A stretch of 64,000 nt of DNA from Gnetum montanum (GCA_015680685.1 MNCI01015499.1:1708373-1772372); one strand, 5' to 3'. Shown: positions 20,361 through 31,915, counted from the stretch's first letter. Notes: generated by a model not told the origin, from the letters alone. Numbers and translations are program-made.

Positions 20361-21570
20361 GTTTGACAAAAATGGCTATGCATGATGATCTACATTCGCT
20401 TTTCACCTTGACAGGTCCTCATGGCAAGCTTACGAGACACCTAAACCCAAAATCAATAGACTGGGAATCTTCTACTGACAACACTGTAGCATCCCTAGAT
20501 TGGCCCAAACATTTGGTCCAAGCCTTAGACTTAGAGGTCAGGGATGTGACCGAGGACCCTCTCATTGAAGCACCCATAATGACACCCAGGGGGAAATAAA
20601 GACTTTAAAACTTGGCTCCCTCCTAGATCCCCAAATAGAAGAGGACGTATCTAAGGTTCTCCAAAATAATGTTAAAGTATTCATGTGGTCCTATAATGAC
20701 ATGCCAGGCTTAGACCCACGGCTAATACAACATAACATTATCTTAGACTCGCATATCAAAACAGTTAAACAAAAGGCTCAAAAAATTAAACTAGAAATCA
20801 CACTAGCCATACATGATGAAATTACCAAACTATATCAAGCAGGCTTCATCTGCGTCGTCGATTACTCGGAGTGGGTATCGAACATATTTGTGGTCTCCAA
20901 GAAAACAAGAGGTATATGAATTTGTATAGACTTCTAAGATCTGAACAAAGCAACGATTAAAGGTGACTTCCCATTACCAAGTATTGACCAACTTATTGAC
21001 ACTAAAGCTAGTCATGCTTTACTATCCTTTATGGATGGGTTCTCAGGTTATAATCAAATCCACATCAAGATAGAGCATCAGTTAACAATTACTTTCATGA
21101 CCCCTTGGGGAACCTTTTGTTACACTATGATTCCCTTTGGTCTCAAAAATGTCGAAGCAACCTATCAACAAGCCATGACATACATATTCAGTAACTACCT
21201 CTTTGAGAGACTAAACAATTATATGGATGACATGGTAGTCAACTCTAAGATGCCTATTGATCATCCAACTGATCTAGATGTAGTCCTCAAGTGTTGTCAT
21301 AGGCATGACTTGTGTCTCAATCCAAAAAAATGTGTTTTCCATGTTAAAACCGGATGCATGCTAGGGTTTTTAGTATCGAAAATTGGAATACAAGTGGACC
21401 CTGACAAAGTCAAGGCCATTGTTAACCTAGCACCTCCTACCAACCTTAAAGAATTGCGTGGGTTACAAGGTAGAATACAGTTTATTAGAAGGTTTGTAGC
21501 AAAGTTGATCGAGAAGTTACACCCTATGCAACACTTGTTATAGAAGGGGGTTAACTTTGAGTGGACGACA
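20361..21570 (+). pseudogene. pol: Element E reverse transcriptase (decayed)
   Basis: Begins after the T-rich acceptor with LTKMAMHDDLHSLFTL. After a frame change near 20597 it reads LGSLLDPQIEEDVSKVLQNN, then the fingers VSNIFVVSKKTRGI, and KATIKGDFPLPSIDQLIDT. The palm carries MDGFSGYNQIHI and TPWGTFCYTMIPFGLKN. The catalytic box reads NNYMDDMVVNS with both Asp present (about 21218-21245). The thumb has MLGFLVSKIGIQVDPDKVKA and ELRGLQGRIQFIRRF, typical of Tat. Stops at 20918 and 20934 fit TGG-to-TGA and CGA-to-TGA changes. Confidence 0.9.
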
Positions 21571-22020
21571 TAGTGTCAACAAGATTTCGATGACTTCAAG
21601 AAAGAGCTTTTGCACCTCCCAACTGTTTACCCACCACAGAGGGATAAACCTTTCTACATCTTCCTTCCCACTTCGGACACGTCTATCATAACATTGTTAT
21701 GCCAGAAGAGAAATGATGGCTCTGATATCCCAGTTTATTACTTGAGCCATGGACTGATAGCTTATGAAGTGAAATACAACAAAGTAGAAAGAAATTTTCT
21801 CGCCCTAGTATTTTCACTAAAAAAGTGGAGACATTACCTATTCCGTAGCAAGGTTAACATTATATGCAAGAGCAACATACTTCGGGCTATCACGAACAAC
21901 TTATATGAGAGTAGCAAGATAGCCCAATGGAAAGCTATAACAGTTGAATTCGATTTACACTATGTAGCCCAATCATTGATGAAAGGACAAGCGATAGCTA
22001 CGCAGCTCACAACCTCACCC
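21571..22020 (+). pseudogene. pol: Element E first RNase H (tether-like)
   Basis: Follows the RT thumb after a stop at 21541. Reads YPPQRDKPFYIFLPTSDTSI, then LSHGLIAYEVKYNKVERNFL, LVFSLKKWRHYLFRS, and NILRAITNNLYESSKIAQWK. These are the RNase H and connection elements of Tat pol. In this lineage a second, separate RNase H follows, and here it does (22090-22480). Confidence 0.8.
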
Positions 22021-22089
22021 ATCGATGATCGGGCAACCATAGAGCCGAAATTCCCTGACAAACATGTTAACAGCATCAACCCTATACCA

Positions 22090-22480
22090 TTACACTTCAA
22101 AGCCACTTTGCATTTTGACGGTGCCTCAACCACACAAGTGGGAGTGCTACTGCCTTCATTACATTCCCCTCAGAATACATTCAACCTTTCGCTTACCATT
22201 TTACGTTCCTTTGTACAAATAATGTAGCTGAGTACAAAGGACTCCTTAGGGGCCTTTTAGCAACCCAAGAATTAAAGATCTAACATTTGGCAGTCTGAGG
22301 CGATTCCCAACTCGTCATCAACTAGATTACCGAAATCTATGCTTGTAAAATGTCACATTTACAACCTTATTGTGACTTGGCCAAAAGTTTGCTGAAATAG
22401 TTTACAACGATAGGCATCCAGCATGTGCCACGCAATGAGAACACTATAGTAGATTTCTTAGCCACGCTCGCGTTAAATGT
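22090..22480 (+). pseudogene. pol: Element E second RNase H
   Basis: Starts with LHFKATLHFDGAST (the h-h-F-D-G-A-S motif). After a frame change near 22130 it reads NNVAEYKGLLRGLLATQELK, then GDSQLVIN, and IQHVPRNENTIVDFLATLAL. The D-G-A, E, D-S and N-x-x-x-D positions of the archaeal/plant-type RNase H are all recognisable. The presence of two RNase H domains marks the Tat lineage. Several stops interrupt it. Confidence 0.85.
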
Positions 22481-22559
22481 GTTGCCACACCTATTCGCAA
22501 ATTTGCCTACTTCGATAACGAAATGCACAGACCTTATCACTTAAGTGGTACACGTTGCC

Positions 22560-23815
22560 TCCATGAGTGTTACCGATGCCTAAGAGTGGTATGCTAATGT
22601 TAAAGCCTACCTTCAACACGACGAACCCCCACATGGCTTAACATCCGCTTAAAAGGATGCAATTCAAAAGTGAGCCTGGTAGTATGTCCTTATAGGAGAC
22701 AATACCTTATGCAAACGCTCCTTTGATGGGATATTGCTAACTTGCATTAGTGGGGAAGAAACATAGAAAATCGTTAGCAAAGTCCATGAAGGACTATGTG
22801 GAGGACACATAGCTCCCAGGGCTATGACAATAAAAATCAAATGCCTAGGATATTACTGGCCTTGCATGGAACGAGATTACCTTGCCAAAGTTAGGATGTG
22901 TGATACATGCTAATGTCATGAAAATCTTATACATGTTTCACCTACTAGGTTGCATCCTACATAAATTACGTGGTCATTCCAACGATGGGGGCTAGATATC
23001 ATAGGACCCATCACACCTAAGTCTTCTGCAGGACATAGCTTCATCATCACCACCACCGAGTACTTCACAAAGTGGGCAGAAGCTATCCCCCTTAGGAAAA
23101 CTACATCTCAACAGGTTTGCCACTTTATCTTGGACAACATAGTAACAAGGATTGGTCTTCCCATGACTATTATGATAGACAACGGGCCACAGTTTAGTAG
23201 TGCAAAAACCAAAATCTTTTGTAGCAACCTTGGCATCAAGCAATCCATTTCGTCGTCATACTACCCATAGGCAAACGGACAGGTAGAGGCAACAAACAAG
23301 GCTATCATCAACTTGCTCAAAAGGATGCTTAGCAATAGGAAAAGATGATGGCATGAGCAAATCCTCTATGTGCTATGGGCTTACCGTACAATGTGTGGAA
23401 CGGCCATAGGTAAGACTCCTTATAGCCTGGTCTACTGATTTGAAGTGGTGTTACCTATTGAATTGCAGGTACCATCACTTTGAATGATCCTTTCAAGTGT
23501 CATGAAGGATCATTAACCTCAACTCCATAGAGGAGGAGCATGCTCAAACACTTGGTCATATCGAACGGTACTAAGACAAATAGCGGAAAAAGCATCATTC
23601 CAATCAACATCAACAACTAATCAAAAAAGGGGACCTAATTCTCAAAGCTGTTTGTGAGCATGTAAGTAAGTTCTCAGCAAATTGGTAAGGTCCATTCATA
23701 GTTACAAAATCCTATGAGAATGGAGCCTTCAAATTGGCAGACATGAATGGTAAAGAGTTTACAAACCCCGTGAACCACTTGTACCTCAAGCCATACTACG
23801 TCTGATGCAAAAGTA
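22560..23815 (+). pseudogene. pol: Element E integrase (decayed, catalytic triad visible)
   Basis: A long frame with few stops. The HHCC zinc site reads HEGLCGGHIAPRAM, then GYYWPCMERDY and MCDTC. The core has RWGLDIIGPI (first Asp), MIDNGPQFSSAK (second Asp), YYP, a stop, then ANGQVEATNKAI (Glu). Thus D, D and E all remain. The C-terminal part runs through YVLWAYRTM and KTPYSLVY to the chromodomain-less end near EPLVPQAIL. Stops at about 22912, 22960, 23268, 23348 and 23437 are each one transition from Gln or Trp, or nearly so. Integrase inserts the cDNA into the host genome. Confidence 0.88.
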
Positions 23816-23824
23816 AGGTAAGCT

Positions 23825-24105
23825 AGATAGTCTGCTATGACTATAAACTGGCACAGATAGTCCGCTATGACTATAAACTGGCACAAATAGTCTGCTATGA
23901 CTATAAACTGGCACAAATAGTCTGCTATGACTATAAACTGGAACAAATCGTATGCTATGACGTAAAACTGGCACAGACGGTCCGCTACGACCTTAAACTG
24001 GCCCATCCACTATCCGCTATGACGATAAACTAGCACAACGGTCTGCTGGGACCTTAAACCAGTACATCTTATGGCCTACCAAGACCTTAAACTGGGTTCA
24101 TGGCA
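23825..24105 (+). repeat. 30-bp tandem array in the 3' UTR of element E
   Basis: Nine or so copies of a 30-bp unit, AAACTGGCACAAATAGTCTG followed by CTATGACTAT, the first four nearly identical and later ones diverged. It starts right after the IN stop. The open minus-strand reading across it (23674-24006, with repeated FIVIADYLCQ) is only a by-product of a period divisible by three. Confidence 0.9.
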
Positions 24106-25466
24106 CAATGCTCTCGGCCCACATCCATGATCCCACAAATAAGTGAGTATGCACAGTGCCAACATGGGGTGGGATGTTGCAGTTTCAGAATGTAGTTCAC
24201 GATGATAAGAAAACATCCTCTAAAACATATGTAATGCCACTGCCCTTGGAATCTTGCTAATCCTCCAGAGATGTCGTCTGACATCGTGCTGACCTTCCAG
24301 AGCTACCGCTACCACAACCCATTTCCCTAGTGGTAGCTCCTGTTGTCAGCGCTTGTTGCTGGAGTCCCAAAACTATTGTGGCCCAGCCACAAAGTTGCTA
24401 CCCTCCAGCCCCCACCATCATCCAAGCTCAAAATATGTTCAACTGCTAGGCCTCTTAGCTTACAGATGAACTACATGATGTTTGCCCTGGGCGGGGCCTC
24501 CTGAGCACTCACATCACCACAACTCCTAGCCTCCCCGGTGCCAACCCCTTCAGTCTGCTGCTACTAGAACCACTGCTAGCCTTCCTAGTTTGGATGTCAC
24601 ATGCTTCAGCAACAATGCTCCCAACCTCAGCAGCGTTTGAAGCAAGTGGAATTCTACCCTCACCTCATTTCATGGTTACATTTTCCTGGTCTACCTTCTA
24701 TTGTGTTTGCAAGATACAAGCCAAGGTGGCATCAATCAAAGATGCATTTTTCCAAGAAGACAAGACACTGCATCGTTCTGAGGTAACCGTTCTGACTACC
24801 TTGGCTACTTGGGAGTGCACATCCCATCCTTCCTCTTAACCTTCTTCATCTCGTTTCTCACACCTACAATTTCCTATTTCACATCTCTTTTACAAGCTTC
24901 CCTACTACATATAAAAGCCTTCCCACATGCTCAACCGCAAAGTCCATGATGCATGTAACATAGCTCGCCACATGGAAAGCGCCTATAGGTAGGTCAAAGC
25001 CCCCCACATGGATGTAACACAATTCATCTTAGGGAGGAAACACCTATCCTAAAACATTAAGGTTGTTTGCAAGTGAACGTGGTTAAATAGCAAAAGAAAA
25101 GCATAAAAGAGCAAAAGAGCTCAAAAAAAAGTGTGCCCAAAACAAATGGCACATCAAATGTTTCACAACAACCATCTCTAAGCATTCCGATTGGAGGTCA
25201 GAAGCTAGCAAAAGAAATATGCCCATGCATACTGGCTCCCTCACAAGCACTTCGACGAGGGACCACACTATGTTACATCTTTCCCTTTTCTGAACCTATT
25301 CCCTCAACTCCATCCTTTCTCTCTTTCCCTACATGACTACCTTGATACTCCCAAGCATAGCAAAGCAACATCTGAGAAACCATTGGAGAGTGATGTTGGC
25401 ATCTTGTCCTTCATGTTGTTTCATATTCTTTATCAACATCTCTTAGGCAGATCCTCCAAACATCGA
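24106..25466 (+). other. Element E 3' untranslated region
   Basis: No coding signal. Pro/Cys-rich readings near 24300-24600 and short ORFs near 24594-24839 have no counterpart in element F's 3' UTR as proteins. Alignable words with F (37770-38870) include the stretch around AGTCCATGATGCATGTAACATA and the run up to the polypurine tract. Confidence 0.55.
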
Positions 25467-25480
25467 CAAAGAGGGGCCAA
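25467..25480 (+). other. Element E polypurine tract
   Basis: ACAAAGAGGGGCCAA immediately before the 3' LTR start. Element F has AACAAAGAGGGGCCAT in the same place. This is the plus-strand primer site. Confidence 0.8.
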
Positions 25481-27281
25481 TGAAACACCATAAAATTTTA
25501 AGACCCTCATGCTTTAGCAGAGTCTTAGAATTTGGGCAAGGATTTTCACAAGTGCAGCATCATGATGAGTCCATAGAATGGTGGGCACTAAGGATCCACT
25601 GTACAGTCTGGCAAGTTTTCTATCTCCAGGGCTGACAAGCTTACTGGACTCTCTAGTTTGCCCAACTAGACAATTGACTCGACTGGTAGTCTACCCAAGG
25701 ACCATGATAGGAGTTGTCGAAAGTGTTTGGGATGAGCAAAATAGTTCAGAAAGTTTTCTAGCATAGAAGTATGCTATGCTATGCTATGCTATTCAGCATA
25801 GCAAGCCTCAAAGAGATTAATCAAGCATCTAAAATGTAAGTTGATGACAAGTTGATCTTCCAAAACATTTGCCCATATGTTGCAACCATCAAGAAAACTT
25901 GTTTTACCAACAGCGTAGCACAGCATAATAGGGACAAAGCGCACAAAGGTCCCCCTTTGCCAAATGACTCCAACAATAAGATTGCACTTAGCCATCAGGC
26001 CTCGAGCAAGGTTTCTTGGTAGAACATGGCAGGATTGAACAATGAAGCATGATACACTAGCTGCTACGCTGTGCTATACTACGTAGTGTAGCAATGATGC
26101 AAAAGCGACAGAAATGTTCCAAAGGTGAATTTAACAAGTCTAAAGGCTTTCCAACATATGGAGGACAAAGGTTGTAGTTGGTTGCCTGACCAAAACTCAC
26201 ACAAATGCTCTTGGCTCCTATGCAGGTTTTTCTATCAAGACCAGTGGCTACACTATGCTACCCTACGTAGCATAGCACAGCGTAGCGAGTAGTTACTTAC
26301 GCTATGCCAATGTGCTGAAAAGCGTAGGTAGTGCAACATTGGCATGGAAGCATCAAGACATCCTCAGTCTCTATAACTTGTTGGCAATGATTATTCTTGC
26401 CCTGATATCTCTTTGGTGGAAAAAATTAGCAAGTTTGCTTTACTTTGCATACCCCTAGTCAATCCCCCAAAAATTGTTCCTACGCTTGACCCTGCTTGCA
26501 AGAGTAGGAAAGACATAGTCCTGGAGCATAGGCTCCATTTTGGTTGCATTGTTAGCACATTGGATTCTAGCACACATGGTTTCAGCAGTATGGTCACAAC
26601 ATAAAAAAGCTCACCTCTAGCATCTCACACCTACATAGTACAGCCATGTTTACACCTTGTGGAGCCTAGGACACATGGCATCTAGACTGCATTTTTCTCC
26701 TGGTCCTAGCCCTATAAATACCCTGGCAAAAAATGCTCGAGGGGTTGGCAAAAAAGTTGTCTGTTGGGTTGACTATTGGCTTTTAGCATCGATTGGCTTT
26801 TAAGTTGGCTTTTGGAGATCATAGTTAGCAATTTTTGGCACTTTGGTTGGCTTTGAGTTTGCTGGTTGGCTCCATGGTTCAGAGATCTATGAGCATACTA
26901 CTCTATGTAAGCTGTGCCTCTTCTGTGTTGCATGTTCTATTATACACCTTTTAGCAAAGCAAAGGATTAAACTCGTGACCTTGGGGCAGTGCACTTTCTC
27001 ACCCAAGTTGTTTTTGCTATTCACTTACTATCATCATTGTTTTTGCATTATTTTCACCGCTTTACATTTTTCGATCATCAATTTACTTCACATTTCTCAC
27101 TTTTGAAACAAACGTTTACAAAAGTTTAAGATACACCGATTAATCCTTGTCTGATCGACCAAATCGTTCAGGGCACCCTGCTTCCGTTTCTCTCCAACAT
27201 GGCCCTCACATGGATCCAAGGTTAAACTGTTCACCCAACAACCTCTCGGTGTTCCAGCCATCAACGTTTTCAATCGCTACA
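25481..27281 (+). repeat. Element E 3' LTR (1,801 bp)
   Basis: Begins TGAAACACCATAAAATTTT as does the 5' copy and ends CAATCGCTACA. TATA box TATAAATA at 26713-26720. It carries the same palindromic GCTACGCTA clusters (25771-25803, 25913-25930, 26062-26095, 26247-26286). Followed by the target duplication GAATT (27282-27286). Confidence 0.9.
26713..26720 (+). promoter_or_regulatory. TATA box of element E LTR (3' copy)
   Basis: TATAAATA in the context AGCCCTATAAATACCC; identical context in both LTRs of element F (31984-31991, 39620-39627). Confidence 0.65.
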
Positions 27282-27332
27282 GAATTCTTGTGATTTGTAT
27301 GGTTGGATGTAGGGGTACCTCGTCACTCATCA
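27282..27332 (+). repeat. Right target duplication of E and remaining end of element C 5' LTR
   Basis: 27282-27286 is GAATT, the duplicate of GAATG. From 27287 the sequence CTTGTGATTTGTATGGTTGG continues C's LTR exactly where it was broken at 8692, and ends GTCACTCATCA at 27332. Rejoined length is about 870 bp against 872 for the 3' LTR. Confidence 0.88.
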
Positions 27333-27333
27333 T

Positions 27334-27351
27334 TAGTGCTATTGCTAGGGA
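27334..27351 (+). other. Element C primer-binding site, tRNA-Asp type
   Basis: TAGTGCTATTGCTAGGGA, one base after the LTR. It matches the tRNA-Asp complement at 12 of 18 positions and all six differences are C-to-T or G-to-A. Confidence 0.82.
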
Positions 27352-27489
27352 CTATAGTTCTACATGCGCTATCTAAGCTGAGTGAAACTTAATAACCTCA
27401 TTATTTAAACCCTAAGAGTCAAATCTTATGAAAATAAAATCTATTAAATTAAATTAAACCTTAACTACACACTACCTATAAATTCATTA

Positions 27490-29340
27490 GCATAAAATAT
27501 CTTCTTCTCACAAGAGTCCATCTCTGCCCAGGGCAATCTAGGTGCCTCAACAATACCAAGTGGTAAATGCTCATCCCGATGAGTATGTACCTAACTTCAT
27601 CTTCATCTTGCATCAAGATGAACTATTTTGGTGGTGTAACATGGAAGGCAACATTGTGTTGCCACCTAATCAATCTATTCTAGCAATGCTCTAGCTAAGG
27701 CTCACACGACATGGGTTTCAATATCTTCATGGAGAATACAAGATGTGAGATCCCGACTCAAGGGATTATCATCCCACTAAAGCATAAAGATTAAGGGATC
27801 ATCAGCTAGAGCACCAACAAGAGCTTGTGAAGGGCAAGGGGTCAAACATTTTTTACCTTCGCTTCGTCCATTTGATGGAGGTGACCACTTCTTTAGTGAT
27901 TCTCCTCTCTTTAACTTTGTTCAAGGAGCCCTCAACTAGAATGTGCAATCCACAATTCATAATCCAGGTTCTAGTCAAAACGGATCCAATGAAAAAAATG
28001 GATTTGAAGAGGTAAGTCAAGATAAGGGGGAAAAAGAAGATCATGATCACGATCATGGTTGTAATCTTGGAGAAAAGGTGATAGGAATCAATGTAGAGAA
28101 AGTTCTCCTTCTTCCTCTCCTTCATCATCTTCTTCTTCTTCATCATCTAGCTCAAATTATGGCCATAGAAGGAATAACCATGATGGAGGTGATCGACGGG
28201 ACTAGAACAACAGAAGGGACCATTAGGACAATCATGATCGAAGACATGGACAATCCAAAGAGACCCATCATCAAGAAAGAAGGGCTAATAGAGAACATTG
28301 TAGGCACCATCACCATGGCCTTGATGAACCTCTACTTGCCACTTGGGACATGTTGAACATTGTAGAGGCTCTAAGAATTCCAATGAGGCACTTGAAAGAT
28401 AGCAAAATAAAGAGGCTGAACATGAATAACATCACTCAATTTGAGGAAGGATACGATGTGGATCTGCAAAATCATCTTCAGGCCTTCCAAGATGCATGTG
28501 CCTTGCAAAATATTAAAAATGATTGGTAGAAGCTAAAATTATTTCTAAGGACACTCATAAACAAAGCAAAAAATTAGTACCGATCATTGGAACCAAAATC
28601 AATCATGCGGTGGAGTACGATGTTGGAATTGTTTAATGTCAAATATTAAACATACTCCTAAGTATCCAATCTAAGGAAGTAGATCCATAGGTGGAAACAA
28701 AGAAGCCATGAGCCCTTGGATGTTGCTATTGGCTGATACTACTCTCTATTGCATAGATGTCCTAGCCATGGATACTCTCAACTTGATTAGCTTCGCCATA
28801 TCATAGACGGGTTGTCGTTTGAAACCAAGAAAACGGTGTCTATGCCCAAGGGAGATTAATAGAGTTAAGCACCCGCTGGATTCAAAAGTTAATTGAGTAG
28901 GTAACCAAGGAGGAGGGAGAATTGAGAAAATGAGAAAGTGCAGAAGAATATAACATGGATCCTTCTATCCGAAAAAGGGGGGTTCGATTTTGTGATAGTG
29001 AGGATGAATTAACAAGAGATGAGGTGGCTAATCAAAAAGCCTTGCCACTCTATAAATTGCAATCTGAAATCATGGCTAAGACTGATTAATTATGGGACTC
29101 CATGGACAGTAGGTTTCAGGCTATCTTAAAAATTACTGAAGAGTCTAAGGAGCAAAGTGGTGAGCGTGAGTGCGAGAGATGTAAGGAAGCTGAACATGCC
29201 ATATCTAAGGGTAAGGGTAAAAAGGCTACGATAAATATGGCTATAGATAGTGACTTAGATGATGGTGGTGGTTGTGACATCTGTCAATATGAACAACCTA
29301 AGGGATGTTGTCCAATTGTGTCACACTTGTAGGAATCTAG
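27490..29340 (+). pseudogene. gag: Element C gag (decayed)
   Basis: Same protein as A's gag, on the plus strand. N-terminal DEYVPNFIFILHQDELFWW and NMEGNIVLPPNQS lie near 27575-27680. A His/Arg/Asp-rich middle spans about 28030-28320. The capsid block ATWDMLNIVEALRIPMRHLK and LQNHLQAFQDACALQNIKND lies near 28340-28530. The C-terminal SRFQAILKITEESKEQSGER and DGGGCDICQYEQPKGCC are at 29102-29310. Stops and shifts are frequent. The short ORFs on the minus strand are shadows. Confidence 0.8.
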
Positions 29341-30039
29341 GGTGTATGCCTTACATCCATGACTTGCATAAAGGCAAACACCCAAAAGATTGCTTTATCC
29401 ATAAGGCAATCCTTGACAGTTCCACCAACCATAGCAGTGCTATCCAAGTGGAACTCCATTGCAACCCTATGAATTGTACCAGCAGTTATAGCAACCACAA
29501 TCATAGGTGTTGCCACCTCCAAGACAACAATACCCTTACTGGAAACCAGACCCCTATGGTTACTATGTTCAACAACTTTCATCTCCATAGGACTCCTCTG
29601 GTCATGTTGTCACTTACCAACCTCACACTACCCTCCTAAAGTATACCAATCACTCTATCCAAGGAGGGATGCCACCTACTATCCTCATGCACCTCCTGTC
29701 CCTACACCCACTCCTCCATCTCCTACATAGCTACCACCTGCTCCATCCATGCAAAGTGAATTGCCTGCCCAACCATAGCAAAGGAACACTATAAGGACAA
29801 ATAATCTACAATTAATTAACCCATCAAGTAGTCAGAACCACAAATAAAGAAAAGATCCTTCTTTCAAACTCACAATCCACCAAAGCCCTCAAACACATCA
29901 GTGGTTGGTAACCTTGCCCCTTCACCTTCCTTTGTTTCACCTTCATCTGAGTCTCCTTCAAACCAAAATCCCTCTCAAATCCATATTGTAATGTTGACCC
30001 ATGTTGTATCTGATTGGATTTGAGTTGGTAACCTGCCCA

Positions 30040-30600
30040 AAAAGTTAGTTGATCTTGGGAGCCCCCTAGTATATTGCAAATTACTAGGAATAAGCTTTGT
30101 AAATCTCTTCTTAGCTTTGGTTCCAGTGTTAATTTGATCTCGCATGAGATGTACAAAATGTGGAACCTTCCTTCCTAAAAGAAAAGTAACATCTAGCTAG
30201 AATTGGTGGACCAGTCCATCACTGTTCCATTGGAACTTGTAGAGGACATTGTAACTACCATTTGTGGATGGTCATATCCTATTGATTTCCTAGTAATCAA
30301 GATGGAAAACTGCAAGGGGGACTTTCCAATTATTATGGGAAAGATATGGTTAAGCACCATTGATGCCAAAATGGGCATTAGAGATCTTTCCTTAAAGATC
30401 TCAAAAGAAAATGAATTTGGAAAGATCAAGAAGAAGAGGGTTCCATGTATTGCATACAACAATTCAGGGTGCCATTGTGTGCAAAAGTTATGGTCAATAA
30501 AGGGAACATATACCTCTACATGCAAGCAATGTGCACTAGAAGCTAAAATCCAAAGATGTCTGTACGTAGTAGCCACAAATCAGGAAGGCACCTAATAGCT
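30040..30600 (+). pseudogene. pol: Element C aspartic protease (decayed)
   Basis: Reads VGNLPKKLVDLGSPLVYCKL and then, after a shift, SFGSSVNLISHEMYKMWNL where the active site D-S-G should be (here S-F-G). The open stretch 30203-30595 holds VEDIVTTICGWSYPIDFLVI and GDFPIIMGKIWLSTIDAKMG, the Athila version of the G-R-P-W-L region. Loss of the catalytic Asp makes it inactive. 29641-30040 before it is Pro-rich linker without a clear frame. Confidence 0.78.
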
Positions 30601-30629
30601 GACAACTGATTCCAATAGCAGTACATTGT

Positions 30630-31136
30630 GTATGGAACCTACTAATGGCCTAACATACGAATATGTTGCAAGTATGGATGAACGTGAACAAGTTCATCAT
30701 CAACTCTCCAAAGGAGTAAATGATGATGTCAATTGGAAAGAGCTGAAAATTCTTGATAATTTTAAATAAGAGCCCCTTGAATTGAAGACACTACTAGCTA
30801 GAATGGAGTATGTGTTCTTGAAAAATAGAAGGCTGATCATTATTAATCCCAAACTTGCTACAGAACAAAAGAAAATGTTGATGAAGGTTGTGGAAAAATA
30901 GTCAGCAGCTTTTACTTGGTTATATTCCAAGCTCACTAGGATAGATCCAAAAATATGCCAGCACCGTATATACAGTGACATTGCTATTAAGCCGAAACAA
31001 TAGTCATAGTGACATCTAAATCCCAAATTAAATTAGATTGTCAAAGACGAGATTGAACAACTCCTCAAGATGGGATTCATCTACCCTGTCATAGGTAGTG
31101 AGTGGATCAATCCACTCGTGATTGTGCCCAAGAAAG
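30630..31136 (+). pseudogene. pol: Element C reverse transcriptase, N-terminal part
   Basis: Reads MEYVFLKNRRLIIINPKLAT, then AAFTWLYSKLTRIDPKICQH and LLKMGFIYPVIGSEWINPLV, and stops at IVPKK, where element F is inserted. The next codons GGKW are at 40318. Three stops (30901, 31003, 31034) lie in otherwise readable sequence. Confidence 0.85.
31132..31136. repeat. Left target-site duplication of element F (GAAAG)
   Basis: GAAAG here and at 40313-40317, identical. Removing F and one copy restores PKKGGKW of the RT. Confidence 0.92.
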
Positions 31137-31642
31137 TGAAACACCAAAAAATTTCAGGTCTTGGCATCGTGATTACAAATATGGCTAAGTATCAAAACTG
31201 TGGCACTTTTTCCATATTTTTCCAGATTTGCAAAATTTTTCCAAGTGATAGAATGCTGGCACTTTCTGCAGATTCACATGTCATCCTGTCACGATGTGTA
31301 GTGTAGCACCTTGTCTACTGCAGCATAGCACCCAGTTATGCGACATAGTATAGCGTAGCGTAGCACCATGTCTACTGCAGGATAGCACCCAAGTATGCTA
31401 CTTAGCGTAGTGCAATGTAGCACCATGTCTACTATAGCGTAGCACCGAGTTACACTACGTAATGTAGCATAGCGTAGCACCTTCTTACGATGCGTAGCGT
31501 AGCACCCGATTACACTGTGTAGCATAGCGCAACATAACATCCTATCATGCACAGTAGACATGGGCAATTAATAGTAGATAGTGTACAGTAGATAGTAGAC
31601 AGTGTGCAATAGACAATGGATGGGCACAGTAACACGAGATGA

Positions 31643-31915
31643 GTGTAGTAGACAGTAGCAATCGGCATCTCGTGTATCGCACATAACACAAGACAAGTGC
31701 AGTAGATAGTAGTAACCAGCATACCGTGTACCATGCATAACACAGGACAAGTGCAGTAGACAGCAGCAACTAGCATCCCGTGTATCGTGTGTAACACAGG
31801 ACGAGTACAGTAGATAGTAGCAACCAACATCCCATGTATCGTTCGTAATATGGGATAGGTGTAGTAGATAGCATCCTATGTCCCACACGTAACATGGGAT
31901 GAGTGTAGCAGCCAG
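31643..31915 (+). repeat. 54-bp minisatellite in element F 5' LTR
   Basis: About four and a half to five copies of a 54-bp unit starting AGTGCAGTAGAYAGTAGYAA and ending TAACACAGGACA. The 3' LTR has about three copies (39330-39510). The difference accounts for most of the 122-bp length difference between the two LTRs. Because 54 is divisible by 3, a long minus-strand ORF with an 18-residue repeat appears; I do not regard it as coding. Confidence 0.85.

Larger units (their letters stand above)
8693..27281 (+). mobile_element. Element E: Tat-like LTR retrotransposon, 18.6 kb, with antisense gene
   Basis: LTRs are 8693-10527 and 25481-27281, beginning TGAAACACC and ending CTACA. Internal order: primer site, gag, PR, a 6-kb interval holding an antisense intron-containing gene, RT, RNase H, a second RNase H, IN, a 30-bp tandem repeat array, 3' UTR, polypurine tract. 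The second RNase H and the gag Cys/His signature are diagnostic of the Tat lineage. Position inside C is proved by the target duplication and by the intact site in the other LTR of C. All sense frames carry stops, so it is defective, but the catalytic residues of RT and IN are still visible. Confidence 0.9.

Noticed and set aside
23674-24006. Minus-strand ORF with repeated FIVIADYLCQ
   Set aside because: By-product of the 30-bp array; no similar protein outside the array.
23825-24105. CRISPR-like regularly spaced repeats
   Set aside because: Direct head-to-tail 30-bp repeats without unique spacers, in a plant retrotransposon; this is a minisatellite.
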